NCBI GenBank assembly: GCA_963825335.1
Contig: CAWGSP010000001.1
Span: forward strand, 1,798,001 to 1,862,000
Length of the DNA: 64,000 bases
Direction: 5' to 3'
Origin: Methanobacterium_B sp963825335
Lineage (GTDB): Archaea; Methanobacteriota; Methanobacteria; Methanobacteriales; Methanobacteriaceae
In this document: one piece after another, positions 62,022 through 64,000 of the stretch
Layout: each line of letters starts with the position of its first letter
Position numbering within the stretch: position 1 is the stretch's first letter
Position numbers and translations under genes: made by a program
Notes under the pieces: generated by a model
What the model saw: the letters and a program-made list of their open reading frames with translations, nothing else
What the model was told of the DNA's origin: nothing
Database searches by the model: none

Positions 62022-63047
62022 TTGGGTAGAAAATTCTTTGTTTCTGATTGTGAAGGCCCAATATCTATCAATGATAATGCCTTTGAACTTTCAGGCCACT
62101 TTATAGATAATGGTGAAAAATTTTTTGAAATAGTAAGCAGATACGACGATATTCTAGCTTATGTCCTAAGAAGAAAAGGTTACAATGCAGGTGGTACCTT
62201 AAAATTAATAATACCATTTTTAAAAGCTTATGGTGTTACAAATCAGGATATAACAGATTTTTCCGTAGAAAATGTACACCTCATCCCGGGGGCTAATGAA
62301 ACACTCAAATTCATAAGTTCCACCATGCCATCGTTCATTGTCAGCACCAGTTACAACTGTTATATAAAAGCCCTTTGTAATGTTATGGGATTTCCCTATG
62401 ATCACACTTATTCTACCCATATTAACCTTGATTTTATAGATTTAAACCCCGAAGAAAAGGATAAAATTATTGGATTCAAGGAGAAGATAGTTGATAATCC
62501 TGAGTTTGAACTTTTAGACTCAATTTTCTGGAAAGAATTACCAAAACTTGAAATTTCAAGTCTAATGGGTGAAGTAAAACCCATAGGTGGTGAGGGGAAA
62601 AAAGATGCCGTATTAGATATTATAAGCAGATACAAATTCAAATCTTCAGATCTATTTTATATTGGTGATAGTATTACCGATGTTGAACCACTTAGATTCG
62701 CCAATGAAAATGGAGGCATCGGTGTATCATTTAACGGTAATGAATATGCAATTAAAGAGGCTGAAATTGCAGTAATGGCAGATAACACCACTATAACAGC
62801 TTTACTTGCAGATATATTCAACAGATATGGGACAGATGATGTGTTGGAATTTGCAGATAAATATGCTGTTGACCCAAGATCGGCACTAAAATTACACTTT
62901 GTAAATCCAGAACTAGCAACTAAACTACTGGTTACAACGCTGCCGGAAGTTGAAATGATCACATGTAATAATTTAGACCGCATAGTAGAAAAAAGTTCAT
63001 TGTTCCGTAAAAAATTGAGGGGCGAATCTATTGGTGGTTTGGGTTAA
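62022..63047 (+). CDS. ehaR: EhaR-like HAD-superfamily protein
   Basis: 341 residues. The HAD phosphatase layout is FVSDCEGPIS (nucleophile Asp8 in place of the usual DxD; Glu10 at the second position), the thiolate-free motif II SFIVSTSYN, a lysine before GEGKKDAVLD, and motif IV FYIGDSITDVEPL. I recall this family as EhaR/COG4030, encoded in eha operons. The second acidic residue of motif I is Glu rather than Asp, so phosphatase activity is unproven. TTG start seven bases after AGGAGG. Soluble, no membrane helix. Confidence 0.82.
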   Translation: MGRKFFVSDCEGPISINDNAFELSGHFIDNGEKFFEIVSRYDDILAYVLRRKGYNAGGTLKLIIPFLKAYGVTNQDITDFSVENVHLIPGANETLKFISSTMPSFIVSTSYNCYIKALCNVMGFPYDHTYSTHINLDFIDLNPEEKDKIIGFKEKIVDNPEFELLDSIFWKELPKLEISSLMGEVKPIGGEGKKDAVLDIISRYKFKSSDLFYIGDSITDVEPLRFANENGGIGVSFNGNEYAIKEAEIAVMADNTTITALLADIFNRYGTDDVLEFADKYAVDPRSALKLHFVNPELATKLLVTTLPEVEMITCNNLDRIVEKSSLFRKKLRGESIGGLG

Positions 63048-63120
63048 TATAAAAAAATTATAAATTAATAAACCAAATATCTAACTATAAGAATTTATTA
63101 ATAATTAACAGGTTTTACAA

Positions 63121-64000
63121 ATGACAGAAACCCAAGATAATTTAAAGTTAAAGGTTGATGACACTTACTGTGAGGCATTTAAAGGAGTATGCTGCAGGCT
63201 GATTGTTACAGCAGATGATGGTGAAACATTGATCAGGGCGGCCTATGATGCAACTTCGACACCCGGAACAGTTATTGGAAGGGTTGAAGGTGGCATTGAA
63301 GCATGGCTTGATAGGGATAAAACACCAGACGGACGAGTCGGTGCTTTACTACAGTTTTGGTATGGAAGGAATGATCTCGATAATTTCGAAGTAGAATTAT
63401 CCTACAGAATAAGACAGGACATACTGGTAAAACCTTTCACCAGTATCTTCGATGCATCCGTAGACCCGGTCGGAATGATTGACACAATGAAAAACGTTGG
63501 TCATTGCGGTGATGGATATGAATGGGAAGAAGATCTGTACGGACGAAAAATGATCGTTGTTCCAATTGCAATACCCGACTTCACTATAGAACGTGAGATA
63601 GGATATATGAATGGTATAATGGGTGCTAACTTCTGGTATATGTGCAGTACCAAACAAGCCGTAACAAAGGCGGGAAAAGCAGCATTAATGGCAATTCAAG
63701 AAATTGACACTTTAATCACTCCATTTGATATATGTTCTGCAGCATCAAAACCTGAGACCAACTACCCATGGATAGGACCCACAACCAACCACCCTTACTG
63801 CCCCTCACTTAAAGGTGTTTTAAATGAGGTTTCTGCTGTGCCTGAAGGGGTTAAATATATCCCTGAAATAGTGATAAATGGCCTGAATATTAAATCACTT
63901 AAAGAGGGTATGAAAGCGGGCATAGACGCGATAATAGACTTTGATGATGTTTTAAAAATTTCAGCTGGAAATTATCAGGGAAAACTTGGTGAATACACCA
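63121..64000 (+). CDS. Formylmethanofuran:H4MPT formyltransferase paralogue, 3' end cut
   Basis: At least 293 residues before the window edge. The fold-defining segments of Ftr are recognisable: TYCEAFKGVCCRLIVTADDG, GTVIGRVEGGIEAW, TPDGRVGALLQFWYG, IMGANFWYM, LITPFDICSAASKP, CPSLKGVLNEV, EIVINGLNIKSLKEGMKAGI and KISAGNYQGKLG. It differs from the housekeeping Ftr at many positions (for example extra cysteines at 16-25 and the missing KIARVLVTAAT strand). I recall a second ftr gene at the end of the eha locus in Methanothermobacter. It may transfer formyl between C1 carriers or serve regulation. Its stop lies beyond the window. Confidence 0.85.
   Translation, partial: MTETQDNLKLKVDDTYCEAFKGVCCRLIVTADDGETLIRAAYDATSTPGTVIGRVEGGIEAWLDRDKTPDGRVGALLQFWYGRNDLDNFEVELSYRIRQDILVKPFTSIFDASVDPVGMIDTMKNVGHCGDGYEWEEDLYGRKMIVVPIAIPDFTIEREIGYMNGIMGANFWYMCSTKQAVTKAGKAALMAIQEIDTLITPFDICSAASKPETNYPWIGPTTNHPYCPSLKGVLNEVSAVPEGVKYIPEIVINGLNIKSLKEGMKAGIDAIIDFDDVLKISAGNYQGKLGEYT

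Noticed and set aside
1..64000. tRNA genes, CRISPR arrays, insertion sequences
   Set aside because: Gaps between genes were read for T-arm GGTTCGA-type motifs, regularly spaced repeats and transposase motifs; none was convincing. A tRNAscan or CRISPR finder run would settle it.

Overview
The window is AT-rich (roughly one third G+C by eye) and comes from a hydrogenotrophic methanogenic archaeon of the Methanobacteriales, most likely Methanobacterium or a close relative. The markers are cyclic 2,3-diphosphoglycerate synthetase, the archaeal 2-amino-3,7-dideoxyheptulosonate/dehydroquinate route to aromatics, a 68-residue histone, a two-subunit archaeal primase, a non-discriminating AspRS, the complete energy-converting hydrogenase Eha and a formylmethanofuran:H4MPT formyltransferase paralogue. 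Ribosome binding sites are strong (GGAGG, GGTGAT) and TTG starts are common. I saw no tRNA, rRNA, CRISPR array or intact insertion sequence.

Layout. 1-8.3 kb: partial cpgS, a UPF0058 protein, hisD, aspS, a small secreted Ig-like protein, a BaiN/HI0933-type flavoprotein and a coiled-coil membrane protein. 8.5-14.1 kb: a same-strand run of a methyltransferase-like protein, aroA', aroB', an HPr-kinase-like P-loop protein, thpR and cca. 14.3-22.5 kb: histone, ogt (apparent ATC start), priL-priS on the minus strand, metG, a DUF530-like protein and a tandem helix-turn-helix regulator. 22.8-31.2 kb: scattered single genes (divergent Amt-family channel, two class III prepilin-like genes, VOC protein, CDF metal transporter, zinc-ribbon protein, small conserved proteins). 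This part has long intergenic gaps carrying several perfect dyads and one candidate structured RNA.

31.3-51.8 kb: a surface-glycan locus. It holds nine glycosyltransferases (three GT2, one polyprenyl-phosphate-type GT2 with C-terminal membrane helices, five GT4), a flippase, two nucleotide-sugar short-chain dehydrogenases, a DUF1616-like protein and two homologous large membrane proteins resembling GT-C enzymes (DUF2206-like). The left half reads rightward and most of the right half reads leftward, so the two halves converge near 39.9 kb. Together these genes could make nucleotide sugars, assemble a lipid-linked glycan, flip it and modify it outside the cell. No recognisable AglB oligosaccharyltransferase is present here.

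52.0-64.0 kb: the eha operon ehaA-ehaR in order, then a divergent ftr paralogue cut by the window edge. Eha couples ion-driven H2 oxidation to ferredoxin reduction, feeding the first CO2-reduction step. EhaN/EhaO carry the cluster and NiFe ligands, and EhaP and EhaQ carry six and ten 4Fe-4S motifs. Points most worth a second look are the two apparent non-AUG/GUG/UUG starts (ogt ATC, ehaQ ATT), a 23-codon ORF coupled to ehaJ, the hairpin array near 29.95 kb, the dyads upstream of the CDF and Amt genes, and the paired GT-C-like proteins.
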